From: Xanthomonas nasturtii
GTDB taxonomy: Bacteria > Pseudomonadota > Gammaproteobacteria > Xanthomonadales > Xanthomonadaceae
DNA length: 64,000 nt
Direction: 5' to 3'
Assembly: GCF_001660815.1 (NCBI RefSeq)
Contig: NZ_LYMI01000010.1
Span: 1-64,000 of the forward strand
Positions 7,357-16,514 of this stretch are shown here, one piece after another. The notes under the pieces were generated by a model that saw only the letters and a list, made by a program, of their open reading frames with translations, was not told the origin of the DNA and made no database searches. The stretch's first letter is position 1. Each line of letters opens with the position of its first letter. The position numbers and the translations under genes were made by a program.

Positions 7357-9184
7357 GCGCGTCGGCCGGCTGGGTGTGCCAGGCCAGATCCAGCAGCGCC
7401 GCCGACAGGTATTCGGTGGTGGCGTAGCCGCTGTTGAAGGTCTTGGCCTTCTTGATCTTCTCCACCAGCTCGGCCGGCATTGCCGCGCCGGTCTGGTAGT
7501 GCTTGGCGTAGTTGGCGAAGACCTTCGGATCGGACGCCCAGTGCTCGTTGAACTGCGAGGGGAATTCCACAAAATCGCGCGAGGTGCTGGTGCCGGCGAT
7601 CGAGGGGTACTTCACCTTGGAGAACATGCCGTGCAGCGCGTGGCCGAACTCATGGAACAGCGTGGTGACGTCGTCGAAGCTGAGCAAGGCGGGCTGGCCG
7701 GCGGCCGGCTTGGTGAAGTTGCACACGTTGTAGACCACCGGCTTGGCACCTGTGAGGCCGTCCTGCTCGACGAACACGTCCATCCACGCACCACCGGACT
7801 TGCTGTCGCGCTTGAAGTAGTCGGTATAGAACAGCGCCATCGAGGTGCCGTCGGCATCGAAGACTTCATACACCTTCATGTCGGCGTGATAGGTGGGGAT
7901 GTCGGTGCGCTGCTTGAAGGTGATGCCGTACAACTGCGTGGCAGCATAGAAAACGCCGTTCTGCAGCACGTTGTCCAGTTCGAAATACGGCTTGATCTGC
8001 GACTCGTCCAGGTCGTACTTGGCCTTGCGCACCTGCTCGGCGTAAAAGTCCCAATCGGAGGCGGCGAGTTTGAAGTCGCCCTTCTGAGCATCGATGACCT
8101 TCTGCATCTCGCCCACTTCGCGGCGCGCCTTGGCGGTGGCGGCCGGCACGGTGTCGGTCAGCAGTTTGAGCGCGGCGGCCGGGGTCTTGGCCATCTGGTC
8201 GCCCAGGCTGTAGGCGGCGTAATTGTCGAAGCCAAGCAACTTGGCTTTTTGCGCACGCAGCTGGGCCAGGCGTTGGATGGTCTGGCGGGTGTCGTTGGCA
8301 TCGCCCTTTTCTGCACGGGTTTCGGAAGCCTTCAATACCTCGGCGCGCAGCGCGCGATCCTTCAGCGACGCCAGCACCGGCTGCTGGGTGGTGTTCTGCA
8401 AGGTGAGCAGATACTTGCCATCGAGCTTGCGTGCCTTGGCGGCATCGGCGGCGGCGGCAATGTCGCCCTCGCTCAGGCCATCGAGTTTGGTCTTGTCGTC
8501 CACCACCACCGCACCGGCGGCCGATGCGGCCACCAGACGCGTATGGAACTGGGTGGAGAGCGTGGTTTCTTCGACATTGAGCTTGCGCAGGCTGTCCTTG
8601 TCGGCATCTGAGAGCTGCGCACCGGCGCGTACCAGTTCTTCGTAATGGCGCTCGACCAGACGCTGCTGCTCCGGCTCCAGGTTCAGCGTGTCGCGCTGGT
8701 CATAGATGGTTTTGACGCGCGCAAAGAGCTTGGGGTCGAGATTGATTTCGTCCTGATGCGCTGCCAGCTTGGGCGCGATCTCTTCCTGGATCTTCTGGCG
8801 TGCGTTGCTGGTGTCGGCCTGCACCAGCCCGAAGAAGATGCGCGACACGCGCGTGAGCGTTTCGCCACCGCGTTCCATCGCTTCGATGGTGTTGTCGAAG
8901 GTGGGCGCTTCGGGGTTGTCGGCGATCTTGCGGATGTCGGCCAGATGCAGGCGCATGCCTTCTTCGAACGCGGGCAGATAATCGCTGTCCTTGATCTTGT
9001 CGAACGGCGGCGCCTGGAACGGCAGCGTGCTTGCGGTCAGCAGCGGGTTCGAAGCAGCGTCTGCGGCCGGGGCAGTGGCGGTGTTTGCGGGCACGGTGGT
9101 GGGCTCCTGGCCGGACGACTCTTTTCCAGAACAAGCAGCCAGTGCCAGGGTGATGGCAGCGGCCAGAACGACGGTACGCGACAT
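7016..9184 (-). CDS. dcp: M3-family peptidyl-dipeptidase Dcp, lipoprotein (copy 2)
   Basis: A 722-residue M3 metallopeptidase with lipobox LAAC at Cys18 and catalytic HEFGH at residues 511-515 (TTLFHEFGHALHGMF). A much longer frame is open upstream, but the lipoprotein signal beginning MSRTVVLAAAITLALAACSG, in register with copy 1, fixes the start at 9184. Copies 1 and 2 differ across their length, most strongly in the linker after the lipid anchor (residues 21-48). Both keep all visible catalytic residues, so both are probably active peptide-scavenging enzymes of the envelope. Confidence 0.93.
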   Translation of the reverse strand: MSRTVVLAAAITLALAACSGKESSGQEPTTVPANTATAPAADAASNPLLTASTLPFQAPPFDKIKDSDYLPAFEEGMRLHLADIRKIADNPEAPTFDNTIEAMERGGETLTRVSRIFFGLVQADTSNARQKIQEEIAPKLAAHQDEINLDPKLFARVKTIYDQRDTLNLEPEQQRLVERHYEELVRAGAQLSDADKDSLRKLNVEETTLSTQFHTRLVAASAAGAVVVDDKTKLDGLSEGDIAAAADAAKARKLDGKYLLTLQNTTQQPVLASLKDRALRAEVLKASETRAEKGDANDTRQTIQRLAQLRAQKAKLLGFDNYAAYSLGDQMAKTPAAALKLLTDTVPAATAKARREVGEMQKVIDAQKGDFKLAASDWDFYAEQVRKAKYDLDESQIKPYFELDNVLQNGVFYAATQLYGITFKQRTDIPTYHADMKVYEVFDADGTSMALFYTDYFKRDSKSGGAWMDVFVEQDGLTGAKPVVYNVCNFTKPAAGQPALLSFDDVTTLFHEFGHALHGMFSKVKYPSIAGTSTSRDFVEFPSQFNEHWASDPKVFANYAKHYQTGAAMPAELVEKIKKAKTFNSGYATTEYLSAALLDLAWHTQPADAPLQDVSKFEADALKRFKVDLAEVPPRYRSSYFDHIWGGGYSAGYYAYFWSEVLDDDAFEWFKENGGLTRKNGDTFRAKILSRGNTVDLATLYRDFRGKDPGVKALLENRGLTE

Positions 9185-9344
9185 GGCGTGTGATTCCTGA
9201 GTGGGTAGTGCAGCCGGCCACGCTAGCGGGTTTATGCGGCGCCGGCATGTGCCGTTGGCTGGGGGATCGATGCCTGAATGCGCGGCGTTCACTCCCGATT
9301 GCGCGGTGCGCCGGTGGCGGGCCGGCACTACGCCGGCCCAGCCT

Positions 9345-10361
9345 TCAAAGCGTCTCGTCCTTGAAAATCGCCACGTGCGGGGTGCCGTCGGCACCGATCC
9401 AGCCGCGGTACATGCCCTGCGTATCGAACGGGAAGGCGATGTTGCCCTGCGCGTCCAGCGCAATGGCGCCGCCGTCGCCGCCGGCGCTGGGAATCTCCTG
9501 GTCGATCACCGTCTCGGCCGCCTGTTGCAACGACTGGCCGGCGTATTTCATGCGTGCGCAGATATCGTAGGCGGCCACGGCGCGGATGTAGAACTCGCCC
9601 CAGCCGGTGCCCGACACTGCGCATTGGCGGTTGGCATAGGTGCCGGCGCCGATGATGGGCGCATCGCCGACGCGGCCATAGCGCTTGTTGGTCATGCCGC
9701 CGGTTGAGGTACCGGCGGCCAGATGCCCGTCGCGATCCAGCGCCAGCGCGCCGACGGTGCCGAAGTGCTTGGCGGTTTCCAGATCCAGCGCGGCCTGCGC
9801 CGTGCGGTCGCCGGCTTCGGCCTTGCGCGCTTTTTGCAATTGCTGCCAGCGCTTGTCGGTGCGGAAATAGCTCGGGTCGACCAGGGTGATGCCTTGCTCG
9901 CGTGCGAACGCTTCAGCGCCATCGCCGACCAGCATCACGTGTTTGGAATGGTCCATGACGCTGCGCGCCAGCTGGATCGGATTCTTGACCGTGTGCACGC
10001 CGGCAATCGCCCCGGCCTTGCCGCTGGCGCCATCCATGATGGCCGCATCCAGTTCGTTCTTGCCGTCATGGGTGAACACCGCACCGCGCCCGGCGTTGAA
10101 CTGCGGCGCATCTTCCAGCACGGTGATGGTGGCGGCCACTGCATCCACCGCGCTGCCGCCACGCGTCAACACCGCATGCCCGGCGCGCAGCGCACGTTGC
10201 ATCGCTTCGCGTGCCTGGGTTTGTTCGTCGGGCGAGAGGCTGGATTTCTCCACGCCCGCACCGCCATGGATCACCAGCATGGGTGTGGCTGCGAGCACCG
10301 GGCCGGTAGCAAGCAATAGAGAGAGCGACAGACACAACGCGCGTGCGGAAGAGGCAATCAT
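9345..10361 (-). CDS. Isoaspartyl peptidase / L-asparaginase, Ntn hydrolase, exported
   Basis: A 338-residue plant-type asparaginase (family T2) that cleaves isoaspartyl dipeptides and asparagine. An N-terminal signal peptide ends at about LAA (residues 22-25). The Ntn fold starts at PMLVIHGGAG. Autocleavage is expected before Thr202 in KHFGTVGALALD, and the downstream substrate-binding motif is GTSTGGMTNKRYGRVGD. The enzyme is expected to mature into alpha and beta chains in the periplasm. It is separate from the dcp gene, on the same strand with a 160-bp gap, and may act on peptides released by the dipeptidases, though that link is only inferred from proximity. Confidence 0.92.
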   Translation of the reverse strand: MIASSARALCLSLSLLLATGPVLAATPMLVIHGGAGVEKSSLSPDEQTQAREAMQRALRAGHAVLTRGGSAVDAVAATITVLEDAPQFNAGRGAVFTHDGKNELDAAIMDGASGKAGAIAGVHTVKNPIQLARSVMDHSKHVMLVGDGAEAFAREQGITLVDPSYFRTDKRWQQLQKARKAEAGDRTAQAALDLETAKHFGTVGALALDRDGHLAAGTSTGGMTNKRYGRVGDAPIIGAGTYANRQCAVSGTGWGEFYIRAVAAYDICARMKYAGQSLQQAAETVIDQEIPSAGGDGGAIALDAQGNIAFPFDTQGMYRGWIGADGTPHVAIFKDETL

Positions 10362-10451
10362 GGAGTTTCTCGATGGAGTGAACGTTCGACGAAAGACGCA
10401 CCGCGCTCAGCAACCCACAGCCAGCGATCCGTCAGCCGTGCACCGGATCCC

Positions 10452-11081
10452 TCACAACGTGTCGCGATGCTTGCCGCGCCACGGCCGGTACCAGGTGCGA
10501 ATGGCGGAGATATCGGCGGCCATGTCGTTACCGGTCCAGAACGGCTCGCCGATGCCCACGGTCTTGCTGGGGTAGTCGAAATACACCGGCAGGATCGGCA
10601 CCTGGGAATCGGAGGCGATCTTCCAGAAACCGGCTTTCCAGTTTTCCACGCGCTTGCGCGTGCCTTCTGGTGTGATCACGTACCACATCTGCTCGGAGTT
10701 GCGGATCAGCCGCACCGCCTGGCCGATGGTTCCCTGCGGCGAGCTGCGGTCCAGCGGGATGGCGCCAAGCTTGCGCAGCAGCGGGCCGAGCGGCCACCAG
10801 AACAACTGCGATTTACCGAGCACACGCACATCGAAGCCCAGCGCAAACTTGGCCGCAAAGCCCACAAAGCCGTCCCAGTTGGACGAATGCGGGGCCACGA
10901 TCATCACCAGCTTGGGTTCGTCGGGCAGCCGCCCAAGCAGGCGCCAACCGGTCAGGCGCAACGCGGTGCGGCCCAGCCAGCGGCCGAAACGGCCGTGCGC
11001 ACGCGGCATTCTGGGCGGGGATGGCTGCAGCAGGATATTGGCCTGTGTTACCGGTGGCAACGACGGGTCGGGTTGACTCAC
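10452..11081 (-). CDS. Lysophospholipid-type acyltransferase (PlsC-like domain)
   Basis: A 209-residue protein of the 1-acylglycerol-3-phosphate acyltransferase superfamily. The H-x4-D motif is present as APHSSNWDG, and the glycerol-phosphate motif as TPEGTRKR. The protein lacks an obvious transmembrane segment and is shorter than true PlsC, like a group of small acyltransferases of unknown acceptor. It ends close to arfB on the same strand (stop of arfB at 11084, start here at 11081), so the two are probably co-transcribed. Confidence 0.82.
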   Translation of the reverse strand: MSQPDPSLPPVTQANILLQPSPPRMPRAHGRFGRWLGRTALRLTGWRLLGRLPDEPKLVMIVAPHSSNWDGFVGFAAKFALGFDVRVLGKSQLFWWPLGPLLRKLGAIPLDRSSPQGTIGQAVRLIRNSEQMWYVITPEGTRKRVENWKAGFWKIASDSQVPILPVYFDYPSKTVGIGEPFWTGNDMAADISAIRTWYRPWRGKHRDTL

Positions 11082-11083
11082 GC

Positions 11084-11515
11084 TTACTCCCAGTGGGACG
11101 CAGAGCGTCCACGCTTGATATGGCTGCGCTCACGCTTGGCATCCAGCCGCCGCAGCTTGGCACCGTGACTCGGCTTGGTGGCGACCCGGCGCTTGGGCAC
11201 CGACAGGCACGCACTGATGATTTCGGCCAGCCGCTCGCGCGCATCGTCGCGGTTGCGGTCCTGGGTACGGAAGCGCTGCGCGTCGATCACCAGCACGCCC
11301 TCGGCGGTCATGCGGCGGTCGCGCCGCGACAGCAGGCGTTCGCGCAAGGGTTCGGGCAGCGACGGCGACCCGGCCACGTCGAAACGCAGCTCCACCGCGG
11401 TGGACACCTTGTTGACGTTCTGCCCACCTGCGCCGCTGGCACGCACGAAGCGTTCGACGAGTTCGCTGGGCGGAATCGTCAGGCTGGGGGTGATCTGGAT
11501 CGGGTCGCTGGCCAT
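11084..11515 (-). CDS. arfB: Alternative ribosome-rescue factor / peptidyl-tRNA hydrolase ArfB
   Basis: A 143-residue release-factor-like protein that frees ribosomes stalled on non-stop mRNA by hydrolysing peptidyl-tRNA. The catalytic GGQ is in VRASGAGGQNVNKVSTAVEL. The C-terminal tail is rich in Arg and Lys (SHGAKLRRLDAKRERSHIKR), as needed to enter the empty mRNA channel. The frame is open further upstream, but ATG at 11515 gives the normal length. Confidence 0.93.
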   Translation of the reverse strand: MASDPIQITPSLTIPPSELVERFVRASGAGGQNVNKVSTAVELRFDVAGSPSLPEPLRERLLSRRDRRMTAEGVLVIDAQRFRTQDRNRDDARERLAEIISACLSVPKRRVATKPSHGAKLRRLDAKRERSHIKRGRSASHWE

Positions 11516-11607
11516 TGCGCCGATTGTATCGGCAGCGGCGTGGACGCGCGCGCGAACGCCGGCTTCCCGTATGCTGCGGCCGGTTCCCCCGCTTGCAGGA
11601 TGCTCCG

Positions 11608-12150
11608 ATGACACCTTCTTTTTCGCTCGCTGCCGCGCGCGGCCTTGCCCGCCGGCTGCTGCTGTCGACCCTGCTGGCGGTGGCCGCCCCGGCTGCCCTG
11701 GCGCAAGCGCCCAGCGATGCCGACATCAACCGCCTGCTAGCCGCCTCGCGCGCGCAGACCATGCTGGACACGATGCTGCCGCAGATCGAAGCCATGCAGC
11801 AGCAGCAATTTGCCCAGCTCACCGCGCAACGCCAGCTCGACGCCGACCAACAGGCGCAGCTGCAACGCATCCAGGAGCGCACCCGCCAGACGGTGCGCAA
11901 GGCGCTGTCGTGGTCGGAGCTGCGGCCGATGTATGTGGACATCTACAAGCGCTCGTTCTCGCGCGAGGACGTGCTGGCCATGGCCGAGTTCTACGAGAGC
12001 TCGGCCGGCCAGAGCCTGCTCGACAAGACCCCGGCCCTGACCCAGAACCTGATGGGCGCGATCCAGCAGAAGATGCTGCCGCTGTTTGCCGACCTGCAGA
12101 AGGATCTGGAGAAGATCGTCAACGAGCCGGCGCCGGCGAAGAAGCCCTGA
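11608..12150 (+). CDS. DUF2059-domain exported protein
   Basis: A 180-residue protein with a clear signal peptide (LLLSTLLAVAAPAALAQA) followed by a helical domain. The motif FSREDVLAMAEFYESSAGQS identifies it as DUF2059, a family of small periplasmic proteins without known function. The 93-codon region upstream of 11608 is also open, but the signal peptide sets the start. The C-terminus is Pro/Ala/Lys rich. It is transcribed divergently from arfB. Confidence 0.85.
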   Translation: MTPSFSLAAARGLARRLLLSTLLAVAAPAALAQAPSDADINRLLAASRAQTMLDTMLPQIEAMQQQQFAQLTAQRQLDADQQAQLQRIQERTRQTVRKALSWSELRPMYVDIYKRSFSREDVLAMAEFYESSAGQSLLDKTPALTQNLMGAIQQKMLPLFADLQKDLEKIVNEPAPAKKP

Positions 12151-12186
12151 GGGGCGGGGATTGGGGTTTCGAGATTGGGGAGTGGT

Positions 12187-12254
12187 CAACTGCACGAGGT
12201 TTCGCCCGTACCCTCATCCGCCCCTGCGGGGCACCTTCTCCCGGCGGGAGAAGG
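12187..12254. repeat. Xanthomonas intergenic mosaic repeat, copy 1
   Basis: The block CCGTACCCTCATCCGCCCCT GCGGGGCACCTTCTCC CGGCGGGAGAAGG recurs almost exactly at 12790-12840 and, inverted, at 50496-50544. It contains short palindromes (CCCCTGCGGGG and CTTCTCCCGGCGGGAGAAG). Such repeats are common between genes in Xanthomonas. Confidence 0.85.
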
Positions 12255-12418
12255 AAGCATTCCACACGCGTGAGCTTCTTCTGCAGGCGCAATACGGTAC
12301 GCATGCAAAGCCCCTTATCTCTTGGCGATCTGCCAGATTAGGTGTCGAGAGCCGGCGTGGTCGACCGATAACCCACAGGTCTAAACAACCGCGGGAGAGC
12401 GAGGTCGCCACGCCGGGA

Positions 12419-12488
12419 TCTCCTGGCAAACGCCCGAACAGTTGCTGGAGTTGGCACTCGTAACGATCAGGCTGGGCAGCCCAGGAGA
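12419..12488 (+). other. Non-coding left end of IS110-type element, possible guide-RNA region
   Basis: About 190 bp of non-coding DNA (roughly 12330-12522) precede the truncated IS110 transposase start. TCTCCTGG (12419-12426) pairs with CCAGGAGA (12481-12488), enclosing GGCTGGGCAGCCC (another stem). IS110-group elements carry their bridge (seek) RNA in this left-end region, so this could be its remnant. The guide loops were not identified. Confidence 0.3.
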
Positions 12489-12522
12489 GCTCTCGACCCT
12501 TCGAGCATAGCGGAGTTTTTCC

Positions 12523-12714
12523 ATGGCATACGGCGTAGGTATCGATGTCAGCAAGCAGTGGTTGGATGTGCATGTGCATGGCTGCAAAGGCGAACGGCGC
12601 TTCCCCAACACGGCGGCAGGTCTGCGCCAGCTGCGCAGCTGGCTGGGACACATGGAGCTGCACCAGGTGGTACTGGAAGCCACGGGCGGCTACGAACTGG
12701 CAGCGTTGGATGCG
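12523..12714 (+). pseudogene. IS110-family transposase, N-terminal fragment
   Basis: From ATG at 12523 the first ~64 residues are those of an IS110 transposase. The DEDD RuvC-like domain starts GIDVSKQWLDVHVHG, with the next acidic residue in VLEATGGYELAALDAL. Transposase homology then stops exactly where the intergenic mosaic repeat begins (12714). The remaining ~250 residues, including the Tnp20 serine domain, are missing. The open frame to 12936 runs through repeat DNA and is not protein-coding in origin. The element is immobile by itself. Confidence 0.88.
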
Positions 12715-12840
12715 CTCTCCCTGCGGGAGAGGGGTTGGGGTGAGGGTACGGGGCGAAGCCCTCGCGTTGTTCAACTGCACGAGGCTTCGCCCGTACCCTC
12801 ATCCGCCCCTGCGGGGCACCTTCTCCCGGCGGGAGAAGGG
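12714..12840. repeat. Xanthomonas intergenic mosaic repeat, copy 2 (composite, inverted arms)
   Basis: Two repeat modules face each other: CTCTCCCTGCGGGAGAGG GGTTGGGGTGAGGGTAC (12716-12749), then the module found at 12187-12254 (12772-12840). The sequence from 12773 repeats copy 1 nearly base for base, including the leading CAACTGCACGAGG. The composite interrupts the IS110 fragment. A shorter piece of the left module (GGGGGTTGGGGTGAGGGTAC) occurs at 12988-13007. Between 12841 and 13069 I see no gene. Confidence 0.85.
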
Positions 12841-13069
12841 AAGCGTCGGCTTGCGCGGCCGAGCTTGTGGTGGACGACAGCGGCTCGTGCATGTACGTCC
12901 CTGCTGGACGAGAAGGCACTGCTTGCACGCCATTGACGGAAGTGTCTTGGAGCGCGTGCGCTGCTGGCGCGGGCCGGGGCGCGCAGCGGGGGTTGGGGTG
13001 AGGGTACGCTTGCCCGGACGCGTTGCCGCCGGCCACTGCGGCATCGACACACCGCTGGGCACCCCTGCA

Positions 13070-13807
13070 TCACTGCGCGAGTGACATCGCCTGCAACCCC
13101 GCCACATCCCACCCAAACAACGCACACGCCTTGGTGAATTCCGCATCCAGCGGCGCGGTGACGCTGATGCGCCTGCCATCGGCCGGATGCGGAAATTCAA
13201 GCCGTTCGGCATGCAGCAACATGCGGTGGATGCCGAGCATGCGGAAGCTGCGGTTGTGGCGACCGTCGCCGTGGCTGGTGTCGCCGATCATGTGATGCGA
13301 CAGATGCTTCATGTGCCGGCGAATCTGCCGGAAGCGGCCGGTCTGCGGCTGGCAGCGCAGCAGTGCATAGCGTGAGGTGGTGAAACCGGTGGAGGGAATC
13401 TCCAGCTCGCCGGTGGCCAGACGCTGGAAATGCGTCACCGCCGGCTTCTTGACCGGCTTGCCGGGGCCACCATCCAGATCGTGATCGACGATGAAGCGCT
13501 CCTCGGCCGGCCAGCCGCGGCAGACGGTGAGATAATTTTTATCCACCTCGCCCGCCATCAGGGCCTTGCCCAGCGCACTGGCGCTGTCGCGGTCGAACGC
13601 CAACAGCAGGCAACCGCTGGTGGCGCGGTCGAGCCGGTGCACCAGAAAGATCGGCTTGCCCAACTGCTCGCGCAGGCGGTCGGCCAGGAAGTCGTCCTCC
13701 CCGCGCGCCAGCTTGCTGTCGTGGACCATCAGGCCCGCGGGTTTGTCGACGACGGCCAGGACAGCGTCCTGGTAGAGAATCTGCAACTGCTTGGGGGATA
13801 TGCTCAC
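13070..13807 (-). CDS. truC: tRNA pseudouridine(65) synthase TruC
   Basis: A 245-residue RluA-family pseudouridine synthase. The catalytic motif is FLVHRLDRATSGCLLLAF, with the conserved aspartate in HRLDR, and the substrate motifs PQTGRFRQIRRHMKHLSHH and IGDTSHGDGRHN are typical of TruC. The long open frame upstream is unsupported. GTG at 13807 (VSISPKQLQILYQD) starts the homologous protein. The enzyme modifies U65 of tRNAs in the cytosol. It is oriented like ubiB and ubiJ but separated from ubiB by about 100 bp. Confidence 0.88.
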   Translation of the reverse strand: MSISPKQLQILYQDAVLAVVDKPAGLMVHDSKLARGEDDFLADRLREQLGKPIFLVHRLDRATSGCLLLAFDRDSASALGKALMAGEVDKNYLTVCRGWPAEERFIVDHDLDGGPGKPVKKPAVTHFQRLATGELEIPSTGFTTSRYALLRCQPQTGRFRQIRRHMKHLSHHMIGDTSHGDGRHNRSFRMLGIHRMLLHAERLEFPHPADGRRISVTAPLDAEFTKACALFGWDVAGLQAMSLAQ

Positions 13808-13913
13808 CGGCGGATTATCGCCGACACCGCGTCCCACTGCGCCGCCACACGCGCAGCCGCTGACCGCATCAAACCGTCCAAGCAGGCGCGCGAGCGGGAG
13901 TCGAAACTGCGGA

Positions 13914-15587
13914 CTAACGACGCAGCCAGGCCACCAGCAGGGCAACCGAACCCGCGCCGCCGCTGATCCAGCTCCAGACCGGCACCGTGCCCAGATACCA
14001 GCCATCCGGATGCAGGCCGTAGAGCACGGCGGCCACCACCAGCAGCCCGCTGCCGGTGATGGCGGTGACCACGCGCGTCTGCAACTTGCGCAGGCTCACA
14101 TCCAGCGCGCGCAACTCCGCCGAGCGGATATCGAGCTGATGGCGGCCTTCCACCTGCTGCTTCAACCAGCTGTGCACCAACCGCGGCATGTCCGGCGCAT
14201 GGGTCATGATTTCCGGCAACCGCTTGCCCAGTTCGCGCAACGCACGGCGCGGGCTGTAACGCTCGCGCAGGATGCGTTCGAGTACCGGCCGCGCTACCGC
14301 CCAGATGTCCAGTTTGGGATCGAGTTGCCGGCCCACGCCTTCGATATTGAGCAGCGTTTTCTGCAGCAGGATCAGCTGCGGCTGCAGCGTCAGCTCATAG
14401 CGCTGCGCCACACGGAACAATTTGATCAGCACCTGCGCCAGCGAAATCTCCGACAACGGCCGGGTGAAATACGGCTCGCACACCGAGCGTGCGGCTGCTT
14501 CCAGTTCGTCGATGCGCACGTTGTTCGGCATCCAGCCCGCCTCGACGTGCAACTCGGCCATGCGGCGGTAATCCTTGTGGAAGATCGCCATGAAGTTCTC
14601 GGCCAGGTAGTACTGATCTTCCTGCGAGAGCTGGCCCATGATGCCGAAATCCAGCGCGATGAAACGCGGATTGAGCCGGCGCTCCGGGTCCGAATCGACC
14701 CAGATGTTGCCGGCGTGCGCATCGGCGTGGAAAAAGTTGTCGCGGAACACCTGCGTGTAGAACACGCGCACGCCCTTGGCCGCAAGCGCCTTGCGGTCGA
14801 TGCCGGCGGCATCGAGCTTGGCGATGTCGTCGGAGGGAATGCCGTACACACGCTCCAGCGTGAGCGCGCGCTCGGCGGTGTGCGACCAGATCACTTCCGG
14901 CACGTACAGATCGTCCGAGCCTTCCCAGAACCGGCGCAATACGCTGGCATTGGCGCCTTCGCGCTGCAGATCCAGTTCGGCCGTCAAGGTGCCTTCGATC
15001 TCGGCCACCACTTCGCGCGGACGGATCTTGTCGGCGCGCGGATGGGTGCGTTCGACCAGGGTGGCCAGCGAGTGCAGCAGCGCGATGTCGGCATCGATCT
15101 GGCGCTCGATATCCGGGCGCAGCACCTTGACCACCACCTCGCGGCGCACGCCGTTGGCATCCGGCGGCAACGTGGCGGCGTGTACCTGCGCGATCGAGGC
15201 CGACGCCAGCGGCACGGTGTCGAAGCTGGCAAACGCCACGCTCACCGGCAGGCCGAGCGCGCCTTCCACGATCAGCCGCGCGGCCTCGCCGTCGAACGGC
15301 TTGACCCGGTCCTGCAGCAGGGTGAGTTCTTCGGCCACATCGGCGGGGATCAGATCGCGCCGGGTGGAAAGAATCTGCCCGAACTTGACGAAGATCGGGC
15401 CCAGCTCCTGCAGCGCCAGGCGCAGCCGCGCACCACGCGATTGCGCCGCGATTTCGGCACTGGCCCGCGGCACGAACGGCTTGGCCAGCCGCAGCCAGCG
15501 CTCGGCCGGGGTGCCTTCCAGCAAGGCATCCAGGCGGTAGCGCAGGATCACCCGGCCGATGCGGCTTGCCCGCAGGATCGCCTTCAT
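13914..15587 (-). CDS. ubiB: UbiB, ABC1/ADCK-family atypical kinase for ubiquinone synthesis
   Basis: A 557-residue protein of the UbiB family, needed for ubiquinone biosynthesis at the inner membrane. Family landmarks are the KxGQ motif ([14 protein letters not shown]), the Ala-rich loop with invariant Lys ([10 protein letters not shown] and [11 protein letters not shown]), the catalytic loop [14 protein letters not shown] and the metal-binding LDFGIMGQL. Two hydrophobic segments near the C-terminus ([15 protein letters not shown] and a second after it) anchor it. The start overlaps the end of ubiJ by 4 bp, indicating one transcript. Confidence 0.95.
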   Translation of the reverse strand: MKAILRASRIGRVILRYRLDALLEGTPAERWLRLAKPFVPRASAEIAAQSRGARLRLALQELGPIFVKFGQILSTRRDLIPADVAEELTLLQDRVKPFDGEAARLIVEGALGLPVSVAFASFDTVPLASASIAQVHAATLPPDANGVRREVVVKVLRPDIERQIDADIALLHSLATLVERTHPRADKIRPREVVAEIEGTLTAELDLQREGANASVLRRFWEGSDDLYVPEVIWSHTAERALTLERVYGIPSDDIAKLDAAGIDRKALAAKGVRVFYTQVFRDNFFHADAHAGNIWVDSDPERRLNPRFIALDFGIMGQLSQEDQYYLAENFMAIFHKDYRRMAELHVEAGWMPNNVRIDELEAAARSVCEPYFTRPLSEISLAQVLIKLFRVAQRYELTLQPQLILLQKTLLNIEGVGRQLDPKLDIWAVARPVLERILRERYSPRRALRELGKRLPEIMTHAPDMPRLVHSWLKQQVEGRHQLDIRSAELRALDVSLRKLQTRVVTAITGSGLLVVAAVLYGLHPDGWYLGTVPVWSWISGGAGSVALLVAWLRR

Positions 15588-16228
15588 GCCGCGCCTCCGC
15601 TCGCACGCAGCCGGCTCACGCGCGCGGCCAGCCGTTCGACATCGTCGCGTAGCTCGTCCACGTCGTCATGGAATGCTTCGAGCTCGGCGCGCGGCACCAC
15701 ATCGCGCGATTCTTCGGTGACGAATTCGGCCGCGCTGTGCGCCAGATCCACCGCGCTACGACGTGCCTGCTGCAACGCGGCGCGCACCGCGCCGGCGATC
15801 TGCACGCCCAGGATCTCGCCAAACACCGCCACGAACGGCAGTTGCCAATCCGGGTCGAAACGGCCGGCCAGCTGCTGCAACTGACGCGCCAGCTCCGCAT
15901 CGCCGGAGACCTTGAGCCGCCCCGCCGGCGCACCGCTGCGGCGCGCGTTGGCCAGGAACGGCAGCTGCCCGAGCAGGCCGGCCAGGCTGCTGCGCACCGC
16001 CAGATCCGGTTCCTGCGCCTGGTCGACCGGGCCGACCAGCAACCGGCGCTCATGCACGCGGATCTGCAGGGCCAGCGCGGGCGCGTCCAGGGTCAGTGCG
16101 ATGCGCTGGCCTTCCAGCGGCAGCAGGGCCTCGCGGGTGTCCGGGTCCAGCGCCAGCGCGCGGTTGAGCGCTGCCTGCAGGGCCTGGCCGGCGAGCGGCT
16201 TGAGGGAATTGAAGAGTGATCCGGGCAT
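15584..16228 (-). CDS. ubiJ: UbiJ, SCP2-domain ubiquinone biosynthesis accessory protein
   Basis: A 214-residue protein with an N-terminal SCP2-like lipid-binding domain ([20 protein letters not shown] to about residue 120) and a C-terminal coiled coil ([20 protein letters not shown]). This is the layout of UbiJ, which binds lipid and helps organise the soluble Ubi complex. Its ATGA-type overlap with ubiB supports the assignment. I see no ubiE in the window. The 286 bp upstream (16229-16514) to ddl hold no recognisable gene. Confidence 0.88.
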   Translation of the reverse strand: MPGSLFNSLKPLAGQALQAALNRALALDPDTREALLPLEGQRIALTLDAPALALQIRVHERRLLVGPVDQAQEPDLAVRSSLAGLLGQLPFLANARRSGAPAGRLKVSGDAELARQLQQLAGRFDPDWQLPFVAVFGEILGVQIAGAVRAALQQARRSAVDLAHSAAEFVTEESRDVVPRAELEAFHDDVDELRDDVERLAARVSRLRASGGAA

Positions 16229-16514
16229 GCCCGCATTCTACCGTCCCTGCATGTCGCAGCTGGCTGACGATGCGAACGGCGCATGCCCCTTGGTTCGGCG
16301 CGTGGTCATGACAACGGCAACGGGGTTAGCGCTGGCACCAGGCGGCCGCGCGTCTTGCCAGCCCCGCGTGAGGCGGCGCGTGTCACGGCGGTATTCGAGC
16401 GTGCTCGGCAGTGCGTCTGCCTCGCACGACCCGCACGAGTGCCAGGCGCACTTTCGCTGGCGCCTACCGCACAGGCATCCTGGCGCCCTCATTCGGCGGT
16501 AGCAGGAGCAGGCA

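Noticed and set aside
12523..12936. Full 137-codon frame as a complete small transposase
   Set aside because: Only the first ~64 codons resemble IS110. The rest translates the intergenic repeat.
13791..15884. 697-codon plus-strand frame over ubiB and ubiJ
   Set aside because: It is the antisense shadow of two well-supported genes with all family motifs, a common result of high third-position GC.
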